64,000 nucleotides of DNA. Source: Pyxidicoccus caerfyrddinensis (lineage in GTDB: Bacteria > Myxococcota > Myxococcia > Myxococcales > Myxococcaceae). This document shows positions 26,399-37,802 of this stretch, piece by piece. Made by a program: the position numbers and the translations under genes. The notes beneath the pieces are model-generated. The model had not been told where the DNA came from. It made no database searches and was given only the letters and a program-made list of their open reading frames with translations. Numbering within the stretch: position 1 is the stretch's first letter; every line of letters begins with the position of its first letter. Where the stretch lies: positions 124,001 through 188,000 of the forward strand of contig NZ_JAAIYA010000020.1 in the NCBI RefSeq assembly GCF_010894405.1, written 5' to 3'.

Positions 26399-26680
26399 TT
26401 GCGTATTCCTCCCTTGTCACCCCAGACGACTCTCCCGGGCTGGCACGACATCCTCGTGCGTCACCTCGAACCGCTCCTCGGAGCCTTCACCGCCAAGATG
26501 GCCATCCAGACGGCATCCCTGCGTACCCTCAAGCGTCCTCCCGAGCAGGTCACCCTCGAAGACCTTCCGCAGCTGCTCGAAGGTCTGAAGCCGATGCTCA
26601 ACACCTTCATCGGCGCCCTGCACACCAAGGTCATCCTGACCGAGGTCTCCACCTCCCTGGCTCTGGGGAAGCCGCGATGA
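26399..26680 (+). CDS. Small protein of unknown function, coupled to a membrane protein
   Basis: The frame encodes up to 93 aa, mostly helical (PEQVTLEDLPQLLEGLKPML in the centre), with no signal peptide and no family I recognise. The start is uncertain: TTG 26399 sits directly on a GGAGG, and a shorter form from GTG near 26456 is possible. The reason to accept it is its 3' end. The stop TGA overlaps the ATG of the next gene (ATGA, 26677-26680), which is typical of translational coupling, and the composition is protein-like rather than the Arg/Pro-rich bias of shadow frames. It may be a cytoplasmic partner of that membrane protein. Confidence 0.55.
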   Translation: MRIPPLSPQTTLPGWHDILVRHLEPLLGAFTAKMAIQTASLRTLKRPPEQVTLEDLPQLLEGLKPMLNTFIGALHTKVILTEVSTSLALGKPR

Positions 26681-27558
26681 GCGCGCCTCAGATGGGTCGC
26701 GCCACCGGGAGCGTGGCGCCGTGGTTCGTGGGTGCCGCCGTCCTCCAGCTTGCCCACCTCGCCGCCGCGGCCACCTCGCTCGGCGCGCCCCACCAGCTCC
26801 AGCTGGTGCACGACGTCGCGGGCTGGGCCAGTGGCCTGCTGGCCGTCTGCGGGACGCTGATGGCGGTGGGCTCGTTCGCGTCGGGGGACTACCTGCGCAA
26901 GGTCTGGGGCGGCATCGCCGCCGGGGCCACGCTGTCGCTGGTCAGCACCGCGCTGCGCAGCTACTGGCTGCACGCGGTGCCGGACGTCCCCTTCACCGAG
27001 TCCCCGCTGCTGCCGTACCGGATGGTCGTCGTGGTGCTGGCCAACCTCTGCAACGCGTATGGCCTCATCCTGCTGGCGATGACGTACCGGCAGTCCGGCC
27101 TGCAGCCGCCGTCCAGCGCCCGCTCGAACGCGCTGTGGGCGGTGACAGTCATTGCCGCGCTGGCGGTGGGCCTGCCCTCGCTGCTCACCGGCGTGAAGGA
27201 CATGGGGGCGAGCTCCAGCGCCACCATGTCCGCCGTCATCAGCCTCGCGTCGACGCTCGCGGACATGACGACCATCGGCCTCATCGCCCCCATCCTCGGC
27301 GTCGCGTACATGCTGCGCGGCGGGCGGCTGGCCTGGGTGTGGTGGGCCATGGGCGTGTCCGGCGCGATGTGGCTCTTCTACGACGCGCGCACGTGGCTCG
27401 CGCCGCTGCTCCCCGGTGAGCCGGCGCACGGCGTCGAATTGCTGCGCACCCTGCGCACCTCGGGGCTCGTTCTCCTCGGGCTCGCGGGCTGGCTGCAGCG
27501 CTCCGCCCTGGCCCCGCAGCCGGCCGCGTCCACGGCGGCCTCCCTGCACATGTCCTGA
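26677..27558 (+). CDS. Polytopic membrane protein of unknown function
   Basis: The product is 293 aa with about seven or eight hydrophobic helices (first at roughly 13-33, last at roughly 262-280) and short polar loops. No catalytic motif or known family can be named. Its ATG overlaps the stop of the small upstream gene by the ATGA arrangement, so the two are translated together. A bidirectional terminator follows. Composition matches the neighbours, with no sign of recent transfer. Confidence 0.75.
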   Translation: MSAPQMGRATGSVAPWFVGAAVLQLAHLAAAATSLGAPHQLQLVHDVAGWASGLLAVCGTLMAVGSFASGDYLRKVWGGIAAGATLSLVSTALRSYWLHAVPDVPFTESPLLPYRMVVVVLANLCNAYGLILLAMTYRQSGLQPPSSARSNALWAVTVIAALAVGLPSLLTGVKDMGASSSATMSAVISLASTLADMTTIGLIAPILGVAYMLRGGRLAWVWWAMGVSGAMWLFYDARTWLAPLLPGEPAHGVELLRTLRTSGLVLLGLAGWLQRSALAPQPAASTAASLHMS

Positions 27559-27584
27559 GCCGCGACGGGAAGCAGCCGTGACAC

Positions 27585-27621
27585 GGGGCCGGTCCCCTCC
27601 CGAGAGGAGGAGGCCGGCCCC
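27585..27621. terminator. Bidirectional terminator between convergent genes
   Basis: GGGGCCGG (27585-27592) pairs with CCGGCCCC (27614-27621), and inner CCTCC with GGAGG, around a short loop. The sequence after it (TTCATTTCC) is T-rich for this genome. It lies midway between the stops at 27558 and 27633. Confidence 0.75.
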
Positions 27622-27632
27622 TTCATTTCCGC

Positions 27633-28070
27633 TCAGCTTCGCGCGAGCCGTTGCCGCAGATGCGCGTCCACCGAGTACAGCCCCGGCCCGACGGTGAGCA
27701 TCACCACGGCGATGACCAGGTACACGAGGGCGGGCTCATAGCTCGCACCACCGCCCTGGGCGACGAACGGGTCTCCCCGCGCGAAGGCGTGGAAGGACAC
27801 CGCGACGGCCATCGTGAAGAAGATGCCGAGCGAGGCCAGCGGCACCAGCGCGCCCAGAATCCACGCCAGCCCTCCGCCGAACTCCGAGAGCGCCGCGAGC
27901 GCCTGGAAGAGGCCGGGCACCGGTGCCTCCGGCCCCATCCAGTGGAACGGGTTCTGGATTTTGGACCACCCGTGCATCATGAACGCGACACCCACGACGA
28001 GGCGAAGCAGCAACAGCCCGATGCTCGCCAGCTTCGGCGGGGGTGGGGGGAATAGCGATGCGAGCTTCAT
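27633..28070 (-). CDS. DoxX family membrane protein
   Basis: The product is 145 aa from ATG 28070, with GGGAGG five bases upstream; a much longer in-frame reading upstream is Arg/Ala-rich and spurious. It has four transmembrane helices and the DoxX opening LLLLRLVVGVAFMMHGWSKI, then the conserved EFGGGLAWILGAL block. DoxX proteins are subunits or relatives of quinol-linked oxidoreductases and are often linked to thiosulphate or oxidative stress responses. It lies 35 bp behind a GH71-like lipoprotein gene on the same strand and may be read with it. Confidence 0.92.
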   Translation of the reverse strand: MKLASLFPPPPPKLASIGLLLLRLVVGVAFMMHGWSKIQNPFHWMGPEAPVPGLFQALAALSEFGGGLAWILGALVPLASLGIFFTMAVAVSFHAFARGDPFVAQGGGASYEPALVYLVIAVVMLTVGPGLYSVDAHLRQRLARS

Positions 28071-28105
28071 GTGCCTCCCTTGGAAGGTGCGCCCGGTAGT
28101 GTAAC

Positions 28106-30193
28106 TCAAGGGCGCGTGCAGGAGCGCCCGCCGCCCGCGTGATACATCATGTCCTGGTAGACGACCTGGCCCAGGATGGGTGTCGCGCTCTGGATTCGCT
28201 GGACGCTCTGCCCATTGCGCCGCAGATCGAACACGGGCGTGGTGCCGGGCACCATGGGCACCGGGAAGGCCGTCACTCCCGCGCTCGTCACGTCCAGCGT
28301 CCTCACGTCGCTGCCCTGGGTGATGACGAGCTGGCCGGGCTCCTTGAGGAAGGCGAGCAGCTCCACCTGGTTCGACGCGGGCGTACCGCCTCGCAGCCGC
28401 ATGGCGCGCGCCGTCTGCCGGCTGGTGTCGTAGGGCGCGTCGGTGCGGTGCTCGCGATGCGTGTAGTAGAGCGCGTCGCGGAGGATGGTGGGCCGCCGGC
28501 CGAGCTTGAACCAGGTGGTGTAGTACGCAATCCAATCCATGATGACGTAGCCCCGCTCCCGCGACGCCGTCATCCAGGACTCCGTGTAGTCCGTCAGCGT
28601 GAGCAGCGTCACCCAGTCCGCGTCGCCCTCGATGGCCTTCTCGAACTGCGAGCGGAACGCCAGGCTGTTCTGGGCCTCCCAGTAGACGCGGCTGCTGTCG
28701 ACGCTGTCGGTGAGCTTGTGCCGCACGTCCTCGAAGGCGACGGGGGACATCCAGTACTTCCCGCGCCGGTGCGCCTCCACGCTCCAGCGGCGCATGTTCT
28801 CCGCCGAGGCGGCCGTGCGCTCGCCCCACGTCGAGTAGCCGGCGACGAGGTCGTTCCAGTCCGCGTACTTCGTCGTGTCCCCCGTGTAGGGCAGCAGCGG
28901 CCAGTAGGTGATGGAGATGCCCTGGGCGGCGAGCCTGTCCCGCAGCGTGGCCCAGAACGACAGCGGCTTGCGCTCGGGCGAGAAGCTGGCGAGGACGATG
29001 CTGCCGTCGAGCCGGTACACCGAGGGGTGATTGGCCACGCCGGCAATGGTCGTCACCAGCCCGTCCGTCGTCCCGCTAGCTTCCGTGGGGAAGTCCGGGC
29101 TGAGGACGATGCGGAAATCGGGGTCCACCGCCGCGGCCGCGGCGAGCATGGTGGGCAGCTGGTTGTTCCGCGTGTCCGAGGAGACGCGGTACGGGTGCTC
29201 GTAGATGAAGCCGTCGAGCCCGGCGGCAATCGCGCGCCGCACCTCCACCTCGAAGTCCCGCTGTCGCCAGGCGCTGTCGGCCCAGGGCGCGCGGGGCAGG
29301 GGCCTGTCGCGCATCAGCCCACCGATGGAGGCGTACTCCCCATTCCGGGCCTCGGGCGTCAGCCAGCTGAGCCAGTGGTCCGAGGCGGGGTCGGCGTTCT
29401 CAATCGAGATGGGGAAGATGGGGTAATAGAAGCCGAAGACCTTCTTGGGAGACGCGCGCAGGACGCTCGTCGCGGGCAGGTCGAAGGGGTAGCAGGAGGA
29501 GATGGGTGAAGGCGCCGGCTCGACGGTGGCGCTCAGCTCCAGGTCGAACCGCAGGTCGGACGAGCTCGCCGCGGCCTGGTGCAGCTCGACGGCGAGGACG
29601 TTGGTGCCGGTGCGCAGCGCCTCCGTGCTGATGGATTGGGCGAGCCACGTGGTCTCCTCCGCCGGCTCGGCGACGGTGGCGGACGCCAGGGTGCGGTAGC
29701 CGACCGTGCCAGCGGGCAGGTTGCTGCGCAGGACCTCGGCGCCGTTCAGATAGACGGCCACGCCATCATCTCGCTGAAAGCGGACGAACAGCGCGCTGAC
29801 GCGCGAGGCTTCCTCCACGGTGAAGGACTTCCGCAGGTAGGTGGTGATGTGCTTGTTGGTGGCGCTGGTGCCGAAAGACACCGTGGTGGCGAGGTCCGCC
29901 TCGGCATAGCCCAGCGGCGCGGCTCCCTGGGCCCACGTCCCGTCCGCGAAGCCGGAGGCGGTCCAGCCCGTGCCGAGGTCCGCGCCCGTGTCCAGGTACC
30001 GCCATGTGTCACCCGCCGCGACGAGCACCGTCGCCAGCGTGGGCGCGGCCGCTGTCATGGACGGCGTCGTTGTCTCGGAGGCGGCGGTCTCCTGCACGGA
30101 CTCCTCGGGCGCGCCCGTGCAGGACAGCGAGAGCAGGGGAACGAGCAGCAGCGCGGCGGCGCGAGTCGTGGAGAAGCACGGTGGTGTGCGCAT
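28106..30193 (-). CDS. Glycoside hydrolase-like lipoprotein (GH71/GH99-like)
   Basis: The product is 695 aa from ATG 30193, chosen because it gives a clean lipoprotein signal (lipobox SLSC, Cys about residue 25). Residues about 55-240 form a beta-sandwich with TYLRKSFTVEEA and DDGVAVYLNGAEVLR, the kind of non-catalytic module seen before many exported hydrolases. The C-terminal 430 residues look like a TIM barrel: FGFYYPIF at its start, RRAIAAGLDGFIYEHPYR (AAGxDGF is shared with GH71 alpha-1,3-glucanases and WbsX/GH99-like proteins), then FRIVLSPDF and YWMSPVAFED. Acidic residues sit at strand ends, but I cannot fix the catalytic pair. It probably degrades an alpha-glucan or similar polymer on the cell surface. 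Confidence 0.7.
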   Translation of the reverse strand: MRTPPCFSTTRAAALLLVPLLSLSCTGAPEESVQETAASETTTPSMTAAAPTLATVLVAAGDTWRYLDTGADLGTGWTASGFADGTWAQGAAPLGYAEADLATTVSFGTSATNKHITTYLRKSFTVEEASRVSALFVRFQRDDGVAVYLNGAEVLRSNLPAGTVGYRTLASATVAEPAEETTWLAQSISTEALRTGTNVLAVELHQAAASSSDLRFDLELSATVEPAPSPISSCYPFDLPATSVLRASPKKVFGFYYPIFPISIENADPASDHWLSWLTPEARNGEYASIGGLMRDRPLPRAPWADSAWRQRDFEVEVRRAIAAGLDGFIYEHPYRVSSDTRNNQLPTMLAAAAAVDPDFRIVLSPDFPTEASGTTDGLVTTIAGVANHPSVYRLDGSIVLASFSPERKPLSFWATLRDRLAAQGISITYWPLLPYTGDTTKYADWNDLVAGYSTWGERTAASAENMRRWSVEAHRRGKYWMSPVAFEDVRHKLTDSVDSSRVYWEAQNSLAFRSQFEKAIEGDADWVTLLTLTDYTESWMTASRERGYVIMDWIAYYTTWFKLGRRPTILRDALYYTHREHRTDAPYDTSRQTARAMRLRGGTPASNQVELLAFLKEPGQLVITQGSDVRTLDVTSAGVTAFPVPMVPGTTPVFDLRRNGQSVQRIQSATPILGQVVYQDMMYHAGGGRSCTRP

Positions 30194-30433
30194 CGGTGAG
30201 GCCTCGGGGGGGGCGTTCGCCCTGGGGGTGGGCGAAGCGAGGGGTTCCCTCCCGGGACACTCGCGGAGGCCGGATGGCGCGCTCAGTCGTGACGATTGTC
30301 GTGGCTGAAGTGCAGGCCATTGAAAGCGCACGCTTCAAGCCCCACTGAATCAATCCTTTCAGAACAGCCACTTTCTGCCGCTGTCAGGGTGGGCGCCTTG
30401 ACGTGGAATGAAGAACGGGCGTCTGCTTTCACG

Positions 30434-31357
30434 ATGCTCAATCAAACCCACGAGTATCAGTCCTGCATCCAGAGCAGTGAGCGCGTCGCGTGGAAGATCG
30501 ACGACCTGTTGCCGAAGGACACCGCGCTGGATTTCACGCGGCGTTTCCTCTCGGATGCCCTGACGGGGACGGAGGGCATTCGCTGTCTCAGCGCGGGTGA
30601 GAAGCTGATGCTCAACCAGATTCGCTCCAACAGCTACGCGCACCTGTTCCTGTTCCTGGAGGAATACGCCGTGGCCCTGGCGGCGCAGCGCGCCGGGCTC
30701 GAGCTGCATGGGAATCCGACGCACATGCGCGCGCTGCTTCGCTTCAGCGAAGAGGAGCTCAAGCACCAGCAGCTCTTCGCGCGCTACACCGAGACGTTCG
30801 CCCGCGGCTTCAAGATTGCCCCGGCGCTGCTCGACAATCAGGTCGCGGTGGCCAAGGCCATCATGTCGAAGTCGAACCTGGGCGTGCTCTTCTTCAACCT
30901 CCACATGGAGCTGATGACACAGCAGCACTACGTGGAGACCATGCGCGACAACGAGCGCGAGTCCTTGGACCCGCTGTTCCGCAACATGCTCAAGCACCAC
31001 TGGCTCGAGGAGGCGCAGCACACGCGGCTCGACTTCCTGGAGGCGCAGAAAATCATCGACCAGGCGCCCGACACGGTGGAAGCGGCCATGAATGAGTACG
31101 CGGAGCTGCTCCAGGCGCTGCGCGGCACGCTGAACGCGCAGCTCCAATTGGACCTCCAGACCTTCGAGAAGGCGGCGGAGCGGACCTTCACCGAGGCGGA
31201 GCGGAAGGAAATCTTCGACGCCCAGGAGCGCTCGTACGTCTGGGGCTTCATCGGCATGGGGATGAAGGCCCCGCTCTTCCTCTCCCGCCTGCGCACGCTC
31301 TCACCCTTCGCGGAGAAGCGCGTCCTCGAGCTTGCGCCGGAGTACTACTGCAACTGA
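30434..31357 (+). CDS. Ferritin-like diiron protein (AurF-like oxygenase?)
   Basis: The product is 307 aa from ATG 30434; there is no clear ribosome-binding site, and a longer form from TTG near 30398 is possible. It is all helical with diiron ligands in the expected order: E76/E77 (FLEEYAV), E108xxH111 (EELKH), E159 (HMEL) with H165, and E193xxH196 (LEEAQH). Two ExxH pairs on antiparallel helices define a four-helix diiron site. Size and pattern recall the AurF/CmlI-like oxygenases, which oxidise arylamines or hydroxylate tethered substrates, but the match is at the fold level. No biosynthetic genes adjoin it, so the substrate is unknown. Confidence 0.72.
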   Translation: MLNQTHEYQSCIQSSERVAWKIDDLLPKDTALDFTRRFLSDALTGTEGIRCLSAGEKLMLNQIRSNSYAHLFLFLEEYAVALAAQRAGLELHGNPTHMRALLRFSEEELKHQQLFARYTETFARGFKIAPALLDNQVAVAKAIMSKSNLGVLFFNLHMELMTQQHYVETMRDNERESLDPLFRNMLKHHWLEEAQHTRLDFLEAQKIIDQAPDTVEAAMNEYAELLQALRGTLNAQLQLDLQTFEKAAERTFTEAERKEIFDAQERSYVWGFIGMGMKAPLFLSRLRTLSPFAEKRVLELAPEYYCN

Positions 31358-31367
31358 GGCGCGGGCC

Positions 31368-32312
31368 TCAGACGACGTTCTTCAGGTGGACGTCGAGGTG
31401 CGAGTCGCTGGTGCCCAGGGTGCTCGCGTCATCCGTGGGGATGACGTAGCCCTGGGCCTCGCCGACCTGCTTGCGGAAGTAGTCCACCACCTGGGCGTCC
31501 TGCACATTGGCGGTGGTGGTCTTCTTGAGGCCATACACCGCGCCGCTCGCGTCCCGCGCCTTGACGGAGTCCGGCGCGGAGGCGACGAAGTTGTCGAGCG
31601 TGCCGGACTTCCGGCCGCCCTTCTCCGGCTGGATGGTCATGCTGGCGTTGTGGCCCTCGATGTAGCTCACGTCGTAGTAGGTCTGGTTGGCGCCGCCGTT
31701 GAACTTCACCTCACCGAGCGTCGCCGCCGCCCCGTCGCCCGCGTTGCTGCGGAAGTTGCCGGACCAGCCCTGGGGGAAGGACACCGTGCGCTTCTCGCCC
31801 GGGGCCAGGGTGAGCGAGTCCACCGGCTTCTCGCCCGCGTTGGGCGTGAACTGGACGGTCATCGGCTTCGTGCCGTCGTTCTGGAAGGTCATCGTGTTGC
31901 CCACCTTCGGCGCGTTGCCGGGCGAGGAGATGGCCTGCGACTCGGCGACCGGAGCGCCCTGCGCGGGCGGAGCGGCCCGGGGGGCGGAGGCTAGCGGCGC
32001 CGCACCGGACGACGGGACGCCCGCCTCACTCGGGGCGCCCTCGCCTCCCAGCACGCGCAAGGCCTGGCTCAGCACCCGCGCCAGCTGCGTGAGCGCGTCG
32101 TCGACCGCCGCCACGCTTCCCGCCTTCTTCGTGTCCAGTGGCGAGTCGAAGCCATCCGTCGCGAGCATCCGCCGCAGCGCCGCGCCCGGCTCCTGCCGCG
32201 AACCCTGGACGTCCGACGGGCCCTGGGGGCGAACCGGGCGCGACTCGAAGCTGGAGGTGCGTGCGGAGGAAGGGCAGCTGACGGAGGCGCGGGAGAGCGG
32301 GGGCAGGCTCAT
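31368..32312 (-). CDS. Thaumatin-like domain protein with disordered N-terminus, effector-like
   Basis: The product is 314 aa without a Sec signal. Residues 1-130 are low-complexity, rich in Ser, Pro and Ala. From about residue 135 a beta-sandwich follows: GNTMTFQNDGTKPMTVQF, GEKRTVSFPQGWSGNFRS, then LGEVKFNGGANQTYYDVSY, which recalls thaumatin/BYS1-like or DUF4360-type folds, where the strand pair ending in YYDVSYIEG is conserved. There are no disulphide Cys in this part, unlike plant thaumatins. A disordered, signal-less head before a compact domain is a common form of secreted effectors. The gene is followed on the same strand, upstream, by a C39-like protease of similar design. Confidence 0.7.
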   Translation of the reverse strand: MSLPPLSRASVSCPSSARTSSFESRPVRPQGPSDVQGSRQEPGAALRRMLATDGFDSPLDTKKAGSVAAVDDALTQLARVLSQALRVLGGEGAPSEAGVPSSGAAPLASAPRAAPPAQGAPVAESQAISSPGNAPKVGNTMTFQNDGTKPMTVQFTPNAGEKPVDSLTLAPGEKRTVSFPQGWSGNFRSNAGDGAAATLGEVKFNGGANQTYYDVSYIEGHNASMTIQPEKGGRKSGTLDNFVASAPDSVKARDASGAVYGLKKTTTANVQDAQVVDYFRKQVGEAQGYVIPTDDASTLGTSDSHLDVHLKNVV

Positions 32313-32444
32313 GGCGGGATTTCCTCGGGGGAAGGAGACCCGCCTGACTAGAGCAGGACGCGTGCCATGCCCCGCGCCCGGCGCGAACCGCGTCCTTCAG
32401 AGGAGGATCGTGAGGCGCCGCGACTGCGTGGGCGCCGTCACCCT

Positions 32445-32480
32445 GGTCACTCCAGTTACCACCCGGCCTCTGGAGTGACC
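32445..32480. repeat. Perfect 11-bp inverted repeat between two effector-like genes
   Basis: GGTCACTCCAG (32445-32455) and CTGGAGTGACC (32470-32480) are exact reverse complements separated by 14 bp. The element lies 13 bp behind the C39-like gene stop, on the transcript that may continue to the thaumatin-like gene. It could be a terminator or attenuator without a T tract, or an operator for the second gene. Confidence 0.5.
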
Positions 32481-32493
32481 ACCTGCGCGAGCC

Positions 32494-33501
32494 CTAGCTG
32501 GACTCGCTCGAGCTGAGGCGCTTGCTGCCGATGCCACTGCCCTTGCCGAGGCTCTGCGTCTGCTCCGCGTTGCTCCGGGAGAGGGCCTCGCGCTGCGCGT
32601 CCGTCGTCACGTCCGGCCGGTTCTGGAGCAGCAGCATGCCGCCGTTGTTGTGGTGCTGGATGCGCGCCACGTCCATGGCCTTCAGGAGGTCCTTCGCCCC
32701 CACCCAGTACGTGCCGTTGACGGGGTCCTTCACCCGGAACTTGTCGTCCATGGGGTCATGGCTGAGCTCCCCGTGGTTGTACCCGTCGATGGTCACCCAG
32801 TGCAGGGCGCCCGTCTCCTGCTTGCGCTGCTCGGGCGGAAGCGCGGAGTTGGCGAGCGTGGTGGAGTCCACCATGGCCATGCCGAACTGGCCCGCCTTCA
32901 GCGCGTCGCTGATGGCATTGGGGTCGTAGTTCGTCAGCCCCTTTGTCACGGCGACGCCCATGGAGCCCAGCATGGCGCCCATCTCCTCGGGGCGGGCGCC
33001 GTCCGCCAGATTCACGTCGAACCGGTCCTGCACCGCCCGTTGGGCCGATGCCGCCGTGGCGCGGACCTCGTCGCGTTTCTGGTCCACGGAGGCGGGCCCC
33101 GCGCCCTTCGCCTTGTTCAACTGCGTGAGGCTCGCCTCGCCGCAGTCGGTCTCCGTGGTCTGCGCGACGGCCGAGTCGTCGCCGCGCCACTGCTGTTTCG
33201 CCTGCGCCTCGGCCGCCTCGTCCACGGGCTGGGAGCTGGGGGAGTTCGCCAGCCGCGCCGGGGGCACGCTCAGCGCGGGCAATTCCCTCCGGGTCGCGGC
33301 GGCCCGCTCGAAGGTGTCCCGGTGGTACGCCGAGGGCCCTGCCGCTGGTGTCTCGGGAGACTTCGCGGGGGCCGGAGCGGGGGACGTCCTTTCGAAAGAG
33401 CGGACTCGCAAGGAAGTCGTCAGGGGACTCAGGTGTGGGGAGAGCTTCACGCTGATGGCCGCCTCAGGCAGGGGGCGCAGGGGGGAGCGCCGGGGAATCA
33501 T
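32494..33501 (-). CDS. C39-like cysteine protease domain protein, effector-like
   Basis: The product is 335 aa from ATG 33501; a GTG about 20 codons later with GAGG upstream is an alternative. Residues 1-105 are Pro/Ser/Ala-rich and disordered, without a Sec signal. The C-terminal part has a papain-like triad in C39 order: TDCGEAS (C120), GALHWVTIDGY (H234) and VKDPVNGTYW (D259), the last followed by the usual aromatic. The segment HWVTIDGYN matches C39-like proteases closely. Bacteriocin-processing C39 domains sit in ABC transporters; here the domain stands alone with a flexible head, which points to a secreted protease acting on foreign or host proteins. It diverges from the Ser/Thr kinase gene. 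Confidence 0.75.
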   Translation of the reverse strand: MIPRRSPLRPLPEAAISVKLSPHLSPLTTSLRVRSFERTSPAPAPAKSPETPAAGPSAYHRDTFERAAATRRELPALSVPPARLANSPSSQPVDEAAEAQAKQQWRGDDSAVAQTTETDCGEASLTQLNKAKGAGPASVDQKRDEVRATAASAQRAVQDRFDVNLADGARPEEMGAMLGSMGVAVTKGLTNYDPNAISDALKAGQFGMAMVDSTTLANSALPPEQRKQETGALHWVTIDGYNHGELSHDPMDDKFRVKDPVNGTYWVGAKDLLKAMDVARIQHHNNGGMLLLQNRPDVTTDAQREALSRSNAEQTQSLGKGSGIGSKRLSSSESS

Positions 33502-33595
33502 CTGCCCAGGACTTTTATCGTTTCCCGAAAAAAGTCGATAGCCCTGGGGGCCTGGGTGTGGGGTGCATCCGATATATGCGGCTACACTGCGGGCC

Positions 33596-36382
<2,787 letters not shown>

Positions 36383-36383
36383 G

Positions 36384-37733
36384 TCACTCGTCCGCGTCGC
36401 GGGCGGAGAGCCCGTGCTTGTGGAGCAGCTTGCGCAGGTAGAGCCGGGCAATGCCGGCCTCGCGCGCGGCGCGGGAGATGTTGCCGCCGCAGCGCTCGAT
36501 GAGGCCGCGCAGGTAGTCGCGCTCGAAGCCCTCGATGAGCCGCTCCTTGGCTTCCTTGAAGGGCAGGTCCAGCGAGGCGGTGCGCTCCATGGCGGGGGTG
36601 GAGGCGCGCTCCATGTCCGGCAGGGCCTCCTCGCCGAGGTTCACCACCTGCTCCACCACGTTGCGCAATTCGCGCACGTTGCCCGGCCACGGGTACTGGA
36701 GGAGCAGCGCGCGCGTCGCATCCGACAGGGCGCCGGTGGGACGGCCGAGCCGCTCCAGTACGGTGTCGATGAGCAGCGGCACGTCCTCCGGCCGCTCGCG
36801 CAGCGGGGGCAGCGTCACGCGCAGCACCGCGAGCCGGTGGAACAGGTCCGCGCGGAAGCGGCCCTCCTGCACCGCCTTCTCCAAATCCACGTGCGTGGCG
36901 GCCAGCACCCGCACGTCCAGGGCCCGGTAGTCATTGGCGCCCACGCGCTTCACCTGTCGCCGCTCCAGCACGCGCAGGAGGCGGGGCTGGACTTCGGGTG
37001 GTAGCTCGCCCACCTCGTCGAGGAAGACGGTGCCTCCGGCGGCGCGCTCGAAGGCGCCCGCGCGGTCCGCCTGCGCGCCGGTGAAGGCGCCCTTCACGTG
37101 GCCGAAGAGCTCGGACTCGATGAGAGTGGGAGCGATGCCGGCGAGGTCCACGATGACGAAGGGGGCGTTGGCGCGCGGGCCCTGCGCGTGGATGGCCTCC
37201 GCGCACAGCTCCTTGCCGGTGCCCGTCTCGCCCTGGATGAGCACGTCCGCGCCGCCCGGGGCCAGGCGCTCCAGCAGGGTGAAGACCTCGCGCATCCGCC
37301 GGCTTTCGCCCACGAGCCCGCCGAACCGGGTGCTATCGGACGGGGGGATGACGCGCTCGCGCGAGCTCTCGGGCACCAGCTTCAGCTCGGTGGAGCCCAA
37401 CCGGAGGACCGCGCCCGGACGCACCTCCAGCTCGGAGAAGCGCATGCCCTCGCAGAAGGAGCCGTTGTGCGAGTCCAGGTCGGTGGCCTTCACGCCGCCC
37501 TCGGACACGTCCAGGCGGAGGTGCTGCCGCGAGATGGCCTTGTCATTGAGGACGATGTCGCACTCGGGGGACTTGCCCAGGCGGTACTCGCCGGGCGCCA
37601 GCGGGTGGCTCCGGCCCACCTGGGGCCCGGACAGCACCAGCAGCTTCAGCCGCGTCGGGCCGGACCGGGCCTTCATGAGGGAGACCGTGGGGTCTCCGCC
37701 CTCCTGCTCGTCGTCGTCGGGTGCGTGCGCCAC
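36384..37733 (-). CDS. FHA-domain sigma-54-dependent transcriptional activator
   Basis: The product is 449 aa. Residues about 28-118 are an FHA domain (EYRLGKSPECDIVLND, then ISRQHLRL and DSHNGSF, the phospho-threonine-binding loops). Residues about 140-370 are an AAA+ domain with GETGTGKE (Walker A), GAFTGA (sigma-54 contact loop, intact), TVFLDEVGEL (Walker B) and FRADLFHRL (arginine finger region). The C-terminus is a Fis-type helix-turn-helix (GGNISRAAREAGIARLYLRK). There is no receiver domain; activity is probably set by binding a phosphorylated partner through FHA. Such FHA-NtrC-like activators are abundant in myxobacteria, where they control development. It faces the kinase gene tail to tail. 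Confidence 0.95.
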   Translation of the reverse strand: MAHAPDDDEQEGGDPTVSLMKARSGPTRLKLLVLSGPQVGRSHPLAPGEYRLGKSPECDIVLNDKAISRQHLRLDVSEGGVKATDLDSHNGSFCEGMRFSELEVRPGAVLRLGSTELKLVPESSRERVIPPSDSTRFGGLVGESRRMREVFTLLERLAPGGADVLIQGETGTGKELCAEAIHAQGPRANAPFVIVDLAGIAPTLIESELFGHVKGAFTGAQADRAGAFERAAGGTVFLDEVGELPPEVQPRLLRVLERRQVKRVGANDYRALDVRVLAATHVDLEKAVQEGRFRADLFHRLAVLRVTLPPLRERPEDVPLLIDTVLERLGRPTGALSDATRALLLQYPWPGNVRELRNVVEQVVNLGEEALPDMERASTPAMERTASLDLPFKEAKERLIEGFERDYLRGLIERCGGNISRAAREAGIARLYLRKLLHKHGLSARDADE

Positions 37734-37802
37734 GATGCGCAGGTTACCACTCCCGGGCGAGGCGCCACCCGAGGCGTTCCGGACCTCGCGCGGCTCCGTC
37801 GC

